From positions 3,850,001 through 3,914,000 of the forward strand of contig OX419762.1 in the NCBI GenBank assembly GCA_948567375.1: a stretch of 64,000 nt of DNA, read 5' to 3'. The notes below the pieces were generated by a model. The model was not told the DNA's origin. It made no database searches and worked only from the letters and a program-made list of their open reading frames with translations. The position numbers were made by a program, and so were the translations under genes. This DNA comes from Lunularia cruciata (taxonomy: Eukaryota > Streptophyta > Marchantiopsida > Lunulariales > Lunulariaceae). Below, piece by piece: positions 11,995 through 23,198 of this stretch (positions are counted from its first letter, which is position 1; every line of letters begins with the position of its first letter).

Positions 11995-12017
11995 TGAACA
12001 ACATAAGACTACGAATG
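11971..12017. repeat. Perfect palindrome, 23-bp arms around one base
   Basis: The left arm 11971-11993 reads cattcgtagtcttatgttgttca, a G sits at 11994, and the right arm 11995-12017 is its exact reverse complement. It joins plus-sense D sequence on the left to a short minus-sense LTR piece on the right. Confidence 0.97.
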
Positions 12018-12055
12018 CCACTCTTAAATAGTGAAGCAATCTACAATTATCTTCT
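11995..12055 (-). mobile_element. Short inverted LTR fragment after the palindrome
   Basis: In minus sense these ~60 bases read through cactatttaagagtggcatt, the core-promoter region of B/D-type LTRs (compare 55030-55050). They are opposite in orientation to the D fragment on their left. They abut A2 coding sequence at about 12055, with no sign of an LTR end. Confidence 0.7.
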
Positions 12056-13253
12056 TAATGTTGTTTGCCATGCTCACCACAAATGTTGAAGGTCTAGAGG
12101 GTATCATACCCAACTTCTTCATCAACCTTTCTGACATAGCATTCATGTCAATCCTCCATCAACTAATGCATCCTTGATGTTATGACCATTCACTCTCACA
12201 TCAATCTTAGAGGCATATTCACAAGCCTCTTATGATGTTGGTTTGGCATCCAACATCCCCATTGATATTGGAGCTTATGTTTTCTTCTTCCTCTTACTCC
12301 TTGTAGAACTCAAACCACCTCTAAGTTCATTTCTCAAGGTAGGGTTCAAAGCAATCAATTGGCCTATTGTGATGTTAGCCTTGTGACTACCAACATCCTC
12401 CAACACATTGTAGTTCCATTGTTGATTTGAAATCAAGAAATCCTCCATCTCCAACTTCTTCCTTGAAGTCTTTGTTGTTGATAGTGTTGAGGTGCAAGTG
12501 CTCCTCATAGCCATAGGAGTATCCTTGCTTGGAGTAAATTTTTTAGAAGAGTAAACATCCTTTGCAAAATGAGCTCTCTTCTTCTCTTGTGCCAAAAGCT
12601 CCTAATTAAGACCTTTGGAATTTGAGCAGTCTCCCTTCTCATACTTTCAACCACATCTATGGATCCTATCCCCTTACCTTTTTTTAGATTGGGAGCCACT
12701 TGGGTTTCATTACCTCCCTCTTTCTCTCTATTGGCTCCCTCATAACCCCTTCCTCCATGGTACGTGGAATTTGGGCAATTCCTTTGGATATGGCCTCTTC
12801 CTCCATAACCAAAACATTTTCTATAATTTAAATTATTGGCTGATTGGCCTCCTCTATATGGATATTTTCCATAACTCCTAGGCCCTCTCCCTACATTCTG
12901 ATCCACCTCTTTCTTCTCCTATAGTTGCACCATATTGATCTTGAGATCTACAACTTGTTTTGTGATGGTTTGTAGTGGATCCATTGGTAGGAGTGCAAGA
13001 ACTAGAGCAACTACTACTTGTGGTGCAACCCTTGTCACCAAATATCTAAAGTTCCATCATATTTCTAACCTTGAGGAGGATGCACAACTTCCTTCACCAC
13101 CAACTCACTCTCAGCTCCTTCCAAACTCTCCTCCGTACAAATTGCAATCTTGATAGCTTCAACCTTAGGAAGAAGGTTTCTCATATCTCCTTGTGACTTT
13201 GATTATAATTTGTGGTCTCAACCCTTCCACAAAATTCTTGGTGAGCATGACCC
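12055..13253 (-). pseudogene. A2 gag C-terminus, nucleocapsid and protease start
   Basis: It is homologous to A1 58150-59220. Recognisable in order (right to left) are the Pro-rich linker, the zinc knuckle CFGYGGRGHIQRNC near 12800 (second Cys changed to Tyr), the Ser/Thr/Lys segment, and the MEDFLISNQQWNYNVLEDVG block near 12430. The sequence ends just past the protease active-site region near 12110. Frameshifts and stops occur near 12505, 12600 and 12930. The left end at 12055 is the D rearrangement and the right end at 13253 is the B1 insertion. The missing Cys would disable zinc binding. Confidence 0.85.
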
Positions 13254-13258
13254 CTATG
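13254..13258. repeat. Target-site duplication of B1 (left), ctatg
   Basis: The pentamer ctatg precedes the TG at 13259, and the same ctatg follows the terminal CA at 26984-26988. Confidence 0.95.
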
Positions 13259-13921
13259 TGTGACAACCCCGCAAATATCACTTTTGCGGTAATCGGGTAA
13301 GTAAAGTTTGTTCCTGCAGAGATACGAGTCAGAATTGGTCAAATACAAAGCAAAGTAACAATTAAGTTCTTCTTGAGTTCTCCTTTAGTCTCTCAGGTAG
13401 AAACCACACCCAGAAGAGAGTAACAAGCACTGATTTGTAGTCTTGTCACAAATTAACACTTCTTAATCACAAATCCTTCAATTCTTTCCAAACAATCTTG
13501 ATTGTGATGATTCAAGCTCTCCCGAAAATGGCACTTCACTGCAAAATGACTTCGCCTCAAAAATTGTGTTCTACCCCTCCACTAAAGGCACAACTTCCTT
13601 GATCAAAATTGCTTCACATCAACTTTGCACTGCACTCACAAATGCAGAATACTACCAACACTACAATTCCTCTCAGATCTGTCAAGGCATTGCTTCGATT
13701 GCACTTCACTCAAGATCAAACACACAGAATGAAGATCAAGGCTGTGGAATCCAACATCCAACAAACACTCTGACTTGCACTTCAAATTTCTCCAAACACT
13801 CACAAACACAATTGCGAAATTGATACTGAGAATCAAGCTCAAGCAACGAGCACTGCTTTACAGCACTTCGCTTTATCTATTCTCAGAAATAATGAGCACT
13901 GAACAACAATTTCCTACAAAT

Positions 13922-13942
13922 GCCACTCTTAAGTAGTGAATC
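13922..13942 (-). promoter_or_regulatory. Probable core promoter for genomic RNA in B1 3' LTR
   Basis: In minus sense the sequence is ttcactacttaagagtggca. In sister copies the same spot reads tatttaag (55038-55045; 50820-50827 in B3), a TATA-like box lying between the stop codon of the U3 frame and the presumed R region. This copy has a T-to-C change in the box. Confidence 0.45.
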
Positions 13943-14051
13943 AATCGGCAGTTCTAACAACTATACCGTTCTACAACAACTGTTCTAACCTACAGATCCA
14001 AAATGAGAATGCACCTCTTCATATCTGCCCCTTCAAATCTCAAATTGGTTA

Positions 14052-16623
14052 CTAATCTGATCCGATGTCTACTTCTTCCTCGGCTTTCAAACCCAAACCC
14101 GAAGTAATCTTACTTCCTACTATCTTTTCCTCGGGTTTCAGATCTCCTACATCTTCTACCAGATCCAGCAATTCTCTTTCCTGATCTGAAATTGCACAAG
14201 TGGGTAGTCTATCTAACTCTTCATCTTTCGACCCACTCTTCCCTAATGTCTCTGAGGGCAGCTTTGAAGTCATTTGGATTCCTATATTATCTACTTTGGG
14301 TTTTGCCTTAACATCATGCCGAAGCTTTTCTAACTCTATTCTCACTAAGTCTAATCTAATTGCAATATTGTCTTCTACCTCAAATATCTTCCTATCTACA
14401 CGAGTTCTCACTTTAATCAACAAGGCGTTCATCTCGGTGTCTTTTGCTTGTCTTTGCCTCGTCTCCTGCACCAACAATTTCAACTCGTGCAGTCTCGTTG
14501 CCTCAATTCGAACGCTGGCCTCTGTACTTAACATCGTGTTCACTTTGAGGACTATTTCCCTCAATGGCTCCAATCTTGTCTTGCATTCTCGTTCCCGATC
14601 TACAAGCCATTCCTCTCTGTACATCACCAATTCTTCTTTGAATTCGGCCTTCACCGCTTCCTTCTCTTTCTCCTTCTGTTCAACCTTCTCTTCCTGATTA
14701 CGAAGTAATTCTTGTAATCTCTCTTCTTCTCTATATCTCGCAGCCAACTCTCGTTGCCAGAGTTGCTTCTTCTCCTCCATACTCTCCATCACTCAATCAA
14801 GCTCTTGATCCTTCGATGCTACCCTTGCCATAGCATGGATAAGTTCTACTCTTGAATCAGCAATTTGTTGCTTCAAGATTTTGTGCTCCGCTACCTGTCT
14901 TTCCCTTGCGATGTCACTCTTCCTTGCAAGATCTTCTCATAACTCACTTCTCTCTTCAGGTCTTTGATTACCTGACTCCTCTTGACTGCTTCCGCTCGTA
15001 GTACTTCTCTCTCTTCCTCACCTCGGGTTATACTCTTCTTCAACTCCGAGTTTTCTTCTTCTAATCTTGATAAGACCTGCAACACAGTCTTTACCTCTGG
15101 ACAAGTAGACTGCATCTCTTTCCTCTTCTTCTCCATCTTCACCAACAGCGGGCATACTACTATCTGTAGGTAATCTACTCCATTACTGGCAACTTCGTCC
15201 TCCCATGGAGTGGTCTCTCTTCTTTCCTCGTGTTCTCCCAATACTCGCCTTCTTCTCTGGAGTCTTTGTATCGGGACTGACGCCTCACTGCCCGAGCTTT
15301 CTTCTACCTCTTCCTTCACTCTACTCGGTCTAGCTTCACACTTTGCCTTACGTCTTGAGCAAATTCCTCGCTGTACTGCGATCTTCTTCTCCTTGAGCAC
15401 TGGAACTTCGTCTTCCTGCACCGCATTGTCTTTGGTTTCTACTTCGGCTTGCAATTCTTCTTCGTATTCTTCAGCTGCTGGTACCGATGTCATCTCCCCT
15501 CCTTCTTCACTATCGCTGCTCGTATCTCCACTCTGCAATGTCAGCTGAGGTTCCTCCTCACGTTCCGAGTCCTCCATCTTGAGCTCGGCTTCACCTTCTG
15601 AGTCTTCATCTTCTGACTCAATCACCACCATTCCTCGCCTCGGGTTATTTTTCTGCATCTTCCGAGGTTTCTTGTTTTCTTCAGCTTCTGCTTGCCGAGT
15701 TCTCTTCTTTGTCGGGTACTTTCAACGACCTCCACGTTCTTCCCTGTCTTTGCGTAGTAATCGTCCGTGCTACGGATTTGGAGAATGTATTGCTGCTCCT
15801 CCGCGTCGACTTCTCTTCTCAAATCAGGATGGAAATGAGACACCATTCTATTGCGCTCCGCCAAATTGAGCAAATTTAACCCGAGGTAAAAATGTGCTGC
15901 AAATGGTACGATGTAGTGTGGAGGTGACTTATCCTGCAGATTCCACACCATCTGCCTTGTTCTTCCGTGAAAGCACCTTGCCCAATTGATCGGTTCTCCT
16001 GCAAATAACTTGTGAAAGAACACCGCTTGGTGTTTCATCACATAGGTAGTTCTCTCCGGCTTCAGGATGGCCATTAGTGCACTCACAATTCCTCTCCTCA
16101 CAGGGTCTTTGTAGCTCTCAACTTTGTACCCATTCTTCGTCCTCTTTGACGAGAAGGCATCTCTCACCTCCTACGTTTCTTGGGCTATCTCTCCTTTCCC
16201 CAAGAACGTGGCTCCCTGCTCCGAACCTGCATCCTTCCCGAGTACAATTCTCCAATCCGACTTTGTCCAGCGAGCCGGATTTCCTCTCTTCCCTTCTTCC
16301 TCGAGACCATCAAGACATTTTCTCTCAATGATTTCTATCATGAATCTTGGAAAACTTACGTTCCCGTTCCATGCCAGAAAAGTGATCCGAAGTCGGCTCA
16401 AGACTTCGATCCTTGCTACTATATCTAATCTCCGAATTGCATGATTTCTCACTGCAAATTCGGAGTTCTTCTTCCCTCCTCCCATCTCTTCTGCTTTCTT
16501 ACTGTCTCTCAATTTCTCTCTCATGACTTCTCCCTTGCACACTAACACGAGTCCAACTCTATTTCCCTTTCCCCGATCACCTGCAAGATGACTCCTCAAT
16601 GGCAAAGGAAAATTGCTCGACAT
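14052..16623 (-). pseudogene. U3-encoded ~857-codon protein (B1 3' LTR copy)
   Basis: The chosen start is the ATG at 16623 (Met-Ser-Ser-Asn-Phe-Pro), the first ATG after a TATAAAAA. Order by approximate residue: ITFLAWNGNVSFP ~80, NPARWTKSDWRIVLG ~116, WARCFHGRTRQMVWN ~215, EEQQYILQIRSTDDYY ~275, an acidic Ser/Glu/Asp region 335-430, an Arg-rich possible nuclear signal QRLQRRRRV ~450, a long charged coiled coil 500-740, and the tail EEVDIGSD. This copy has a CAG-to-TAG stop near 16168, a frameshift near 15720, and another break near 14800-14940. Sister copies are broken elsewhere, so the ancestor was probably one open frame. No enzyme motif is visible. Additional reading frames are known in Tat-lineage plant elements, but those lie outside U3. 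Confidence 0.85.
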
Positions 16624-16642
16624 TTTGTTGTTGCAGTTTCGA

Positions 16643-16650
16643 TTTTTATA
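16643..16650 (-). promoter_or_regulatory. TATA box 20 bases before the U3 frame (B1 3' LTR)
   Basis: In minus sense it reads TATAAAAA followed by tcgaaactgcaacaacaaaATG. Position and spacing are conserved in all B LTRs here. A start about 30 bases downstream would fall at or just after the ATG, so either the leader is extremely short or a later ATG is used. Confidence 0.5.
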
Positions 16651-17037
16651 GAGTTGCAATTCTTCGTCTTCCGTCACTTCAAGTTTCTACCGAGAAATCA
16701 CACCTCATGCATGCACCTGTCACTGTCACTCAACCTTTATGCGTATGAGCCGCTAGTTTTGAAATGGCTCCTTCTTGAATTTCTCGCCCCGACAAAAGGT
16801 TGTTAGACTGTCTTTGCCTCGGGTTGAGCTCCCCCCCGAGCCAAAGACAATTTACTTCGTATTATATGCTGACACGGCATTTCCGAGTACTTCGCCTTAT
16901 GACCCGAAGTCACTTTACTTCGGGTTTCATCCTTAAGACAATTTTCTTTGCCTTCTTTGGCCATACAGGCGCAATCCGACTTCTCTATACACTTCTTCTC
17001 CTTTATTTTGAAAAAAACAAAAAATGTGGGCACCACA

Positions 17038-17052
17038 TACCCCCTCCCTCAA
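17038..17052 (-). promoter_or_regulatory. Polypurine tract of B1
   Basis: In minus sense the bases before the 3' LTR read gagggagggggta, directly followed by TGTGGTGCCC. This is the expected primer for plus-strand DNA synthesis. Confidence 0.85.
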
Positions 17053-17137
17053 ATGTGAGCGTCCTCGCGCACATAGACCTCGGGTGTCTTAGAAACTTCC
17101 GAGTCTATGGTCCAATATCTCCAAACTCTCCACCCGT

Positions 17138-19526
17138 TTACTCAAGTGGCAAAGGATTACCTTCCAAATCAATGAGTTGCATGGATCCATTTTCGTAAAG
17201 ATGAAGAACTCGATAGGGACCCATCCATCTCAAATACAACTTGCCTGGAAAAAATATTCGGCGATTGTCATATAACAAAACCAAATCCCCTTCTGGTACA
17301 GTCACAGGCTTGATCTCTGATTGTGCCTGACTTTCCTCAATGCTTGTACTTCTTTTGTGGTTTGCATTGCATTGTCTCTTTTCTCTTCTAACCACATCAG
17401 TTGATGAATCTGAAGATCCTGACTTTCCTCTTCCGACATTTGTTCTTTGCACAGAACCCGATAAGTTGGAACTTCAAATTCAACTGGCAATATGGGATGC
17501 AAGCCATATGTCAAGAAGTATGGGGTTTGTTTGGTTGTAATCTTCTCTGTCGTCCGATAGACCCATAACGCGGCTGGTAATTTTGTATCCCAATCATAGG
17601 CATAATTGACAGTCACCTTATTCAAAATTTTACAAAGTAACCCATTTGCTTTTCCGTTAAGCCATTTGCTTTTGGGTTATAAGGAGTCGTCTTCCAATGT
17701 TTAATCTGAAAATACTTGGTTAATGCCTCCATTACAGAGTTCAAAAAATGTGTTCCTCGGTCACTGACCAATTCCAGAGGACACCCATATTGGGAGATGA
17801 TGTTTTGAAAGAAAAATTCCGCCACAGTTTCAGCATCATCTCTGCGAGTTGCTTCCGCTTCAACCATCTTGGTAGCATAGTCAGTGCAAACCAAAATGTA
17901 GCGCTTTCTTGTGACTCGGGTCACTGGTTGAATGGGACCCACAAAATCAATCCCCCATTTCTCAAAGGGGACCAAAGGAAAAATTGGTCTCAAAGGCCAT
18001 TGAGAAGTAGCCATCGGCTTCCCCGTTCTCTGACACGCATCACAGCTTCGGATATGAGCATTTACATCTTTGTACATTGTAGGCCACCAATACCCTGCCG
18101 AAAGAATTTTCTTTACAGTATTCTTCAGAGCATAGTGTCCTCCCAATGCCTCGGAGTGTAAAGATTCAATCACTCCTCCTACTTTGTATGACTCCAAGCA
18201 TCGCCGAAGTACTTCGTCTTCACCCATCTTAAATAAAATGATGTGTTTAAGCTGGTACGGCCCCATTTTCCGGAGAAAGACTGCCCGTTGTTCCGGATCC
18301 ATCCCCTCAGGACAATGGAGAGTATTCAAATAATTATATTCATCTGCATACCTCGTACTTCTCATTGCTGATAAGTGATACAACTCTTCGTCAAGGAACC
18401 GATCGTCAATTTCCCACTCCTGGTCTTGAGTGTCTAACCTGGACAAGAAGTCCGCATTCGAATGCAAAGCTCCCTTCCTCACTTGTACAGTATACGTGAA
18501 CTCTTGTAATAACAAGATCCATCTTGCAATTCGTCCCGATAAATCTGCCTTCTTGACCAGATGTTGCAATGCATAATGGTCAACATAGAAGACAAACTCA
18601 TACCTCAACAAATAATGATGATATTTCTTGCAGGCATACACCATTCCGAGTGCTTCTCTTTCAGTCGTTGAATAATTCTTTTCAGAAACTGAAAGTTGTT
18701 GGTTGGCATAATACATCGGGTAGTCCTTCTTCTTCTCGTCCTTCTGACTTAAGACAACCCCAATGGCCATGGACAAAGTGTCCACATACATATGAAAAGG
18801 GACGTCCCAATTCGGGGCCCTCATGACTGGTGCTTCAACCAGTTTCTTCTTCAACACTTTGAAAGCTTCTTCTTGATGTGCTTCCCACAGATAGTCTTTG
18901 GATTTCTTTAGAAGCTTTGTAAGTGGTGCAGCAAGCACTGCATAGTTTGACACGAAGCGTCTGTAATATCCAACATGTCCCAAGAAGGCTCTCAGCTCCC
19001 GGATGTTCTTCGGGGATTCCAAAGCTGCGATTATCTTAACCTTCTCAACATCGACTTCAATACCTCGGCTTGACACCCGATGCCCCAAAAGAATTCCCTC
19101 CTTCATTGCGAAGAAGCATTTCTCTGGGTGTAATGAAACGCCGGCAAAACAACACCTTTCAAACGTTTGGTGAAGGTAATCTATATGTACATCCCTTCGC
19201 CCAAACACACAAAAGTCATCAATAAAAACTTCAACAAATTTGCGTAGGAAATCTTTGAAGATCAAATTCATCATCCGCTGGAAAGTAGCGGGAGCATTAC
19301 ACAACCCAAAGGGCATTTGATTGTAAGTGAAAGTGCCCCAATCGGTCGTGAATGTAGTTTTATCCTTGTCTTCTTCTTGAGTGGATACTTGATTGTACCC
19401 TGAAAATCCATCGAGAAAACTATAACAAGGATGCCCAGCTACCTGATCTAAAATTGTATCGGTAAAAGGCAAGGGATGATGATCTTTCCTTGTGACTGCG
19501 TTCAATTTTTGGAAGTCTTGGCACAC
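17138..19526 (-). pseudogene. B1 pol: reverse transcriptase, RNase H, integrase
   Basis: This is the main catalytic part of the polyprotein. From right to left: RT with TFTTDWGTFTYNQMPFGLC and the catalytic FIDDFCVFG; the RNase H N-terminus MYVDTLSMAIGVVLSQ; a YSTTEREALGMVYACKKYHHY block; the integrase zinc site HYALKNTVKKILSAGYWWP followed by CDACQ; then the core Asp in GIDFVGP and in SDRGTHF, and the Glu region near 17660. A frameshift near 17630 separates the core from the integrase C-terminus, which ends at 17138 with GNPLPLE. A stop (CGA to TGA) at the 19526/19527 border cuts it from the upstream frame. There is no chromodomain. Confidence 0.94.
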
Positions 19527-21580
19527 TCAGATCTTCCCTGTTTTCTTCTTCGGGACAATGACAAAGGGGGAGACCCATTCACTGCTTAAGACAAGGAAGA
19601 TGATTCCGGCCCCTAAGTACTTATTGATTTCATCTTTTACCAAAAGCGAGTACTTCAGGTTCAGGCGGTATTGTCGCTGCCAAACCGGAACTGCACCTTC
19701 AATCAAATCAATCCGGTGTTCTCCGAATTCTCGTGGAATACCCGGCATTTGATCAATCGACCAGGCGAATACATCCTGGAACTCTATAAACAGGGCAGAG
19801 TATCCTGCCAACTCCTCCAAAGTAACTATCTTTGAGATTTTTAAAATTTTTCCTTCAGTGAGTAACACCTCTTGATAGTCATTGGGGTTGATGACTCCTT
19901 CAACGTGGCTTACTCGGCTTATCCCAAGGCGAGTGGCCATCAAACCCCCTTCCTCCAAGTCAGGTTCACCCGAGGCGAGGTCATATGGATCTTCGTCGTC
20001 AACCTCTACCTTGTAGCATTCCAAGTAATTAACTTGGACTTCTTCTTCGGATTCGTCTGAAGACGAAGACGATGAGTCTTCGGACTCGTCCTCCTCTTTT
20101 GACGAACTTGTTTCCCCGAGATGTGGAACCTTCGTCCAACTCACAATCACCAGCTTCTGATCTTCGGACGAAATGTCCTTGAATCTTAACTTCTGCTGAT
20201 GCCAATCCACTACAACTTGGGCACTATACAACCAGGGTCTGCCGATCAACAGAGGGTAACCAGTTTTTGTCACTGGCCGCAACACGATGTAATTCAACTT
20301 GAAGGGTACCCCTCCAATGATCGTGGTAATGTTCGACAGCATGCCCAAGGGCCGTCTCCTGGTTTGGTCTGCAAACTTCAAAACTTGGGGTATTGGTTCA
20401 AATGTATGATACTCGAGTCGATTTGCAGTATCTTCAGTCATGACATTCAGACCGGACCCAAAGTCAATGGGTATTGTTGTGATCATGCACCCTGCAATCT
20501 CCGCGTCTACCTCGGGAGATCCCAAATCTTCTTGTTCAATATGATAGATAGCAGGCAGGTCCTTCTTTGACATCGACCTCACCTTCTTGAGGGCCGAATT
20601 AAGCTGTCTCTTGTACAGCTTGTTATCTTCCCACAATTGCTTAAATGTAACATTGGCATTTGTGGTGGCCAAGTCGGCTACAATATCATATTGGGGAACT
20701 CCTCCCAATTTGACCGTCTTCGTCTTTGGCTTTGGGTCCGAGGACTCTCCATGCTCCCTCTTGACTTCGGGACGCTTCAAAATGGTGACGGGCTTGTTGA
20801 TGGCCTTAACCCAAGCTTCCTCGGGTTGGCCTACCTCGGCTTGGATCAGACCCTTTACTTCGGATCGGATGTCCACCAGAAAAATTGGAGACTTCGTCTT
20901 CGTCTCTTCTTCCAAACTCAGTTCCCGAGTCCTGAGTAATGCCTCCGTTAATTCTTTCTGCAAGGCTTTAGCTTTAGCTTTTGCAAGGATCTTTTCCTCC
21001 TTGGCCGAAAGAATGGCTTTTGGGCGCTGTCTCTTTGCCTTTCGGGAAGACGACGAGGTCGTACTCAGTTCTTCGGGATCACGCTTCTTCTTGGTGGAGC
21101 GTGTCTCAACTTTCAAAATTTCAAGGTCTGGCCATTCTCCTTCTGAGGTTGGACTCCCTTCTTGAGGTCTTTCTTCCTCAAGAATAATGCAATTTACATT
21201 CGTATCCCCTTTTGGCTGAAGTGCTACACGCTCAGCGGAGGTCTGTACATATTTTACAGGAGGCTTTGGGTTCGGCGGGTGAGGGCATTGGTTGCCCGTG
21301 TGCCCCGATCCTTTACAATTTCCACACATGGGAATGTACCCAATTTGCCTTCTTGGCTCGGGACAATTTGGAGACCAATGTCCCATCGAGCCACAATTAT
21401 AACAGGCTCTGGGTGCAACATTTTGAGGGCGATTTTGGTTGCTCATCGGTGGTCTTCGTGAAGGAGCATTGGGGTTATACTCCCTGGGTCCAAATCTTGG
21501 ATCTTGATACGATGTGCTCGGTTGAGGCTGTACCTCTTGAGTTTGGTACACCGCCTCTTCGTCCTCGTCTTGGTTCCATC
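19527..21580 (-). pseudogene. B1 nucleocapsid, linker, protease and start of RT
   Basis: This frame continues gag-pol after a one-base shift near 21600. It has two zinc knuckles in a row (CYNCGSMGHWSPNC near 21400 and CGNCKGSGHTGNQC near 21310). A Lys/Glu-rich linker follows, then an aspartic protease with the active-site run IPIDFGSGLNVMTED near 20460 and the LIGRPWL block near 20230. The acidic stretch EDESEDSSSSSSDESEEE lies near 20060. It ends inside RT at SEWVSPFVIVPKKKTGKI followed by TGA, where the Arg codon CGA is expected. That makes it a C-to-T change in an otherwise continuous polyprotein. Confidence 0.92.
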
Positions 21581-23116
21581 CTAGAACCCAATCAATTTGC
21601 TACACCGGGAATGCATTACGAGTATTTCATTCTGTGTTGGCGTGGCTGGATTTGCCACATGCGGTGCACCACACATTAGATCATCCAAATGTTGGGCCTT
21701 TCTTCGGTCCTTAGCCCCAATCATCTGGATCTTAAAATCCGAAAACTCCTTGATGAGGGCATCCAGCTTTGTATCCGCCTTATGTACACTCTTGGCTGGA
21801 GGAGTCACTGGTTTCTTGCCTCCACGTCTTCTGACTCGTCTTGGCTTTGATTCTTCTTCAGATTCCGAAGAAGAGCTCAAAGACGTAGAGGATTCGTCCG
21901 AAGAAGGAGAGGTGTTGCGTGAAGCTCTCCTTCTGGGCTTCTTGCCCTTCTTCTCCCGATTTCTCCGGTTACCGGCAGAGTGAGAGTGGGCCGCTTCATA
22001 ACGAGTGACATGTTTGAGTACTTTGTCCAGGGAAGTTACGTTCCTCTCCCTGGCAAAGATTTGTATCTCTGGTGAAAGGCCCCCAAGGAACCAGGTAATG
22101 GCTTGGGCATCGGAGTATCCCACCACCCCCGATTGCTTGGGAACTCGGTTCAATAATGCCATGAACCGCTCAGAGTAGTCTCTCAACTTCTCCTTCTTGC
22201 CCCGGTCCAAATCGTTGACTGCCGTGAAGACACTCGTATCATAGTCAACCTCCCGGAATCGTTCTAGGAAGTTGTTTCTCAAGTCTGCCCAGTCCAATGG
22301 TACAAACCCCTTCTGAGTCACATGGGTGTACCAGCTCTGAGCTTTCTTGCAAAGCAGACTTGGAAAAATTCTTAGTCGATCCGCCGAGTCATGCTCCTTG
22401 TTAGCAAAGGAGATGACTTCGAATTCTTTGATGAATTCATCGGGGTCTTCGCCTTGTTCTGTCCCCTTATACTTCTGATATGCGTGTCGGGTGATAGGAA
22501 TCAAAGTCATCATTCGATGCACTGGGATCGGTTGAGGTAATGTGGAACCTAACGGAACGGAAGAATTGGCTGGAATTGACGCCATGTTGTCAGCCCAGGG
22601 ATTCCAATTTGTCAAATTCAACATAGGGTCTTCTTCGACAATTTCTACTATGAGAGGGTCGACTTCAACCCGAGTGGAAGATTTAGGATCAACACCTTCG
22701 ATGGGTTCTTCAAAATTCCTTCGGGACAACCGAGGAATCGTTCGTAGAAGATATTGACACTAGTCTTTAGTAAGTGTGCGTGCTGTCTTTTCTTGAACAA
22801 AGGTCTTCAAGGAAAAAACTTGCTTTACAGCTCTAGGGGAAGTTGGTGTACTGGGCCGCAATGCATATGTTTGCCCACTCGATTCTTTCTTCTTCTTGGA
22901 AGAAGAGGGAGATGCAAAGTAGCCTTGCCAACCGCCTTTGTGTTTCTTGTGGTCAAGTTCTCGTAGGGCTTCTTGCACTTTGTGAAGGAGTTGAAACTCC
23001 AACGCCTCTCGATCAGTTTCGTCAATGATGGATGGGACATTCAGACATTCATCTTCTTCATGCTGAAGTGCTCGTCTTTGAGCTCTCTCTTCCCGTTGTT
23101 CTTTCAATCCAGACAT
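21581..23116 (-). pseudogene. B1 gag (matrix/capsid)
   Basis: The start is taken as the ATG at 23116 (Met-Ser-Gly-Leu-Lys-Glu), 65 bases after the primer site. An N-terminal Glu/Arg-rich ~120 residues is followed by a TAG near 22758 (CAG in the ancestor). The retrotransposon gag domain follows, with EDPDEFIKEFEVISF near 22440, KKAQSWYTHVTQKGFVPLDW near 22300 and LRDYSERFMALLNRVP near 22170. A basic Ser/Arg stretch lies at 21980-21800. The frame shifts into the nucleocapsid frame near 21600. Gag forms the cytoplasmic particle that packages element RNA. Confidence 0.92.
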
Positions 23117-23180
23117 TAGATATTGCCTTGATACCCAGTTTCCAATTTGGCTTTGTATTCTTCCACTTCTGAGATTTGTA

Positions 23181-23198
23181 TCCCCGGCAGCGGCACCA
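23181..23198 (-). promoter_or_regulatory. Primer-binding site of B1
   Basis: In minus sense it reads TGGTGCCGCTGCCGGGGA, seven bases after the 5' LTR. It closely matches the TGGCGCCGTTGCCGGGGA site (complement of a tRNA-Asp 3' end) common in plant Ty3/gypsy elements, with two differences. Confidence 0.88.

Larger units (their letters stand above)
13259..17037 (-). repeat. B1 3' LTR (3779 bp)
   Basis: In minus sense it runs from TGTGGTGCCCACATTTTTTG at 17037 to GCGGGGTTGTCACA at 13259. Order: a U3 leader of ~0.4 kb, the U3 reading frame 16623-14052, a core-promoter-like tacttaagagtggcatt near 13940-13922, and ~0.66 kb of R/U5. R/U5 carries the block tgatcttcattctgtgtgtt, conserved in all B copies. 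Confidence 0.95.

Noticed and set aside
14891..16677. U3 frame of family B as a captured host gene or as the element's gag
   Set aside because: It recurs in the same place in every B LTR of the window, and B1 has a proper gag with capsid and knuckles at 19527-23116. No introns or host flanks are visible.
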